From GAS188 sp963713805 (GTDB lineage: Bacteria > Pseudomonadota > Alphaproteobacteria > Rhizobiales > Beijerinckiaceae): a DNA stretch of 64,000 nt. The stretch spans positions 1 through 64,000 of the forward strand of contig CAVQNF010000007.1 in assembly GCA_963713805.1 (NCBI GenBank), in the 5' to 3' direction. Below the pieces are notes generated by a model, which saw nothing but the letters and a program-made list of their open reading frames with translations, was not told where the DNA came from and made no database searches. This document shows, piece after piece, positions 61,651 through 64,000 of the stretch. Position numbers and translations under genes: made by a program. Every line of letters starts with the position of its first letter. Position 1 is the first letter of the stretch.

Positions 61651-62714
61651 TCAGGCCACTTCGGCGATCCTCGCGGTCCTGGCCACGCCGGACGATCCGG
61701 ACGTGAGCGCGAGAACGGCGAGCGGATGATCGCGGCCGCGCAGGATGTGCGCGCCGAGATTGGTGGCGCGCACATCGGGAGGCAGCGCCGGGATGCGCGC
61801 CAGGAGCTCCGCCGAGATCAGGATCGGCGTGTCCATCTCGCGGCACAAGCTTTCGAGGCGTGCGGTCGTGTTTACCGTGTCCCCGAAATAAGCGATCTTG
61901 CGGCGGTCGACGCCGACTTCACCCGCCACCACGCGGCCGCCGTGCAAGGCCGCCCGGAAGCGTGGCACCAATCCGAATTTCGCTTCCCAGGAAGGCGCTT
62001 CCTCGGCGATCTTGCTCAGGAGCGCGAAGACGCAGCGCACGCAGCGCGCGTCCTCGACGCCCCGGCGCATGGGCCAGGTCACGATCGCGAGGTCGCCGAC
62101 ATAGTCGTCGATGGCACCTTGATGTCGCCGCACCGGCTCGGCGAGCGCCGCGAAGAACCGTCCGAGATATTCCTGTGTGCGCAGATCGCCGAAGCGCTCG
62201 GCGAACTGGGTCGAACCGACGACGTCGATGAAAAGGAAGACGCGCTCCTCGGCGACGGGCTTGTGGTAGCGGCCCCGGAGCAAGCTGAGACAACACTTCG
62301 GCGCCGATCAGGTCCTTGACCCGCAGGATGAAGGCCGCCAGCGCGAGCACCGAGAGCGAGTAGACGATATCGCTGACGGGCACCTCGATCGCCATGAGGA
62401 AACGGCCGGGCAGAACGCCGGTGAGCCACAGGAGGCTGCCCGCGACGACAGTGCTGGCGATCGACGAGCCCGACATAGATGAGGATGGAGGCGGGAACAT
62501 AGAGGGGGAAGGCCAGGCGCGCGAGGCGCCTCTGCAGGCCGGAAAGGAACATCCCGCGCATGAAGGCCAGCATCGGCACGGCGGTGAAGACGCCGAAGAC
62601 CATGCCGATCATGGGGCGCCCATTCGACATGATGACCGTGCTGAAGAAGATGCCGGCCACGGCGCCGAGGAGGATGCTGGTGCCCCAGGCGACGAAAGGA
62701 TGCCTATGTATCAT
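61651..62714 (-). CDS. Membrane class III adenylate/guanylate cyclase
   Basis: From the ATG at 62714 (MIHRHPFVAWGTSILLGAVA) an N-terminal membrane part with about six helices (FMRGMFLSGLQRRLARLAFPLYVPASILIYVGL; YSLSVLALAAFILRVKDL) precedes the cyclase domain: VFLFIDVVGSTQFAERFGD (metal Asp), GAIDDYVGDLAIVTWPM (second metal Asp in GD), FRAALHGGRVVAGEVGVDRRKIAYFGDTVNTTARL (substrate region with lysine) and a C-terminal LAVLALTSGSSG. The catalytic aspartates are intact, so activity is likely. ATP versus GTP choice cannot be settled by eye. Frame changes near 62475 and 62285. It is convergent with secG (9 bp gap). Confidence 0.87.
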
Positions 62715-63010
62715 CCAAAGCTCCGGCGAAGGCCGCCATCCGTGCGAATTCGTCAGATCGACGATACCTCCTCCGGCGATCCTCCGAAAACGGCGCCGAG
62801 CAGGCTTGAGCCGAGGTAACACTAGCAGATCGAGGTCGCCGAAATCGATGGCCGCGGCGAGGCAGCTTCGGGGCCGCTCATGAGCGAAACACAAATCGAT
62901 GACGCCACCGTCGGTGCGCCGCGAAATCGGTGCACAACCCCGTCAGGCATGGCAGAATGTCTAATTCGACGCTTCCCGAATCGCGCAAGAGTTGCTAAAG
63001 CTCAAATCCC

Positions 63011-64000
<990 letters not shown>

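Overview
The window looks like a piece of a GC-rich alphaproteobacterial chromosome, most likely Hyphomicrobiales (Rhizobiales), perhaps near Beijerinckiaceae or Methylocystaceae. The order is judged from gene content and synteny known for that group: DUF3572/divK/pleD/rpmG, sufE/DUF5330/PAS kinase, hppA/bamE/ubiquinol-cytochrome c chaperone/DUF177/plsX/fabH/ihfA/merR, an EipB protein whose two cysteines fall at residues 69 and 278, a phasin, and clpS-clpA. No genus can be fixed by reading alone.

Layout. 1-1.5 kb: 3' part of fumC and a malic enzyme that stops abruptly inside its NAD-binding domain and is fused tail-to-tail to half of a reverse-strand cyclase. 1.5-12.3 kb: HpcH/HpaI aldolase, a symporter-domain hybrid histidine kinase, a secreted hypothetical protein, a cyclic-nucleotide-binding K+ channel, an FMN 2-hydroxyacid dehydrogenase, homoserine dehydrogenase and GlpX. 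12.5-20 kb: alpha-2-macroglobulin and PBP1C, a known envelope-defence pair. 20-31.4 kb: msrA, lipB, icd, a 2H phosphoesterase, sufE, DUF5330, a PAS histidine kinase, a small membrane protein, a sterol desaturase-like hydroxylase, sseA and an MFS transporter. 31.5-42 kb: H+-pyrophosphatase, bamE, the respiratory and fatty-acid block, ihfA, merR, uppP, a thioesterase, a dienelactone hydrolase and tRNA-Pro(GGG).

42.1-44.4 kb is the clearest accessory island: a DNA methyltransferase and a convergent PD-(D/E)XK protein (a candidate restriction enzyme), bracketed by two identical 31-bp direct repeats next to the tRNA. 44.6-64 kb: EipB, DinB, a D-aminopeptidase-like hydrolase, divK-pleD (cell-cycle signalling), rpmG, an acyl-CoA carboxylase beta subunit, clpS-clpA, a phasin with two TGC-GGC-GCA sites upstream, a D,D-carboxypeptidase with a His7 run, a J-domain protein, a HIT protein, a nucleotide-sugar epimerase, secG, a class III nucleotide cyclase and pyrG (cut by the window edge).

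About 34 of roughly 54 protein genes, including essential ones (plsX, clpA, secG, pyrG, rpmG), are interrupted by one or more small frame changes although homology continues across each break. Most are explained by one extra base. This points to sequencing error rather than gene decay, so the broken genes are annotated as single genes over their full extent. Some stretches, notably 39.5-46.8 kb, show no breaks.
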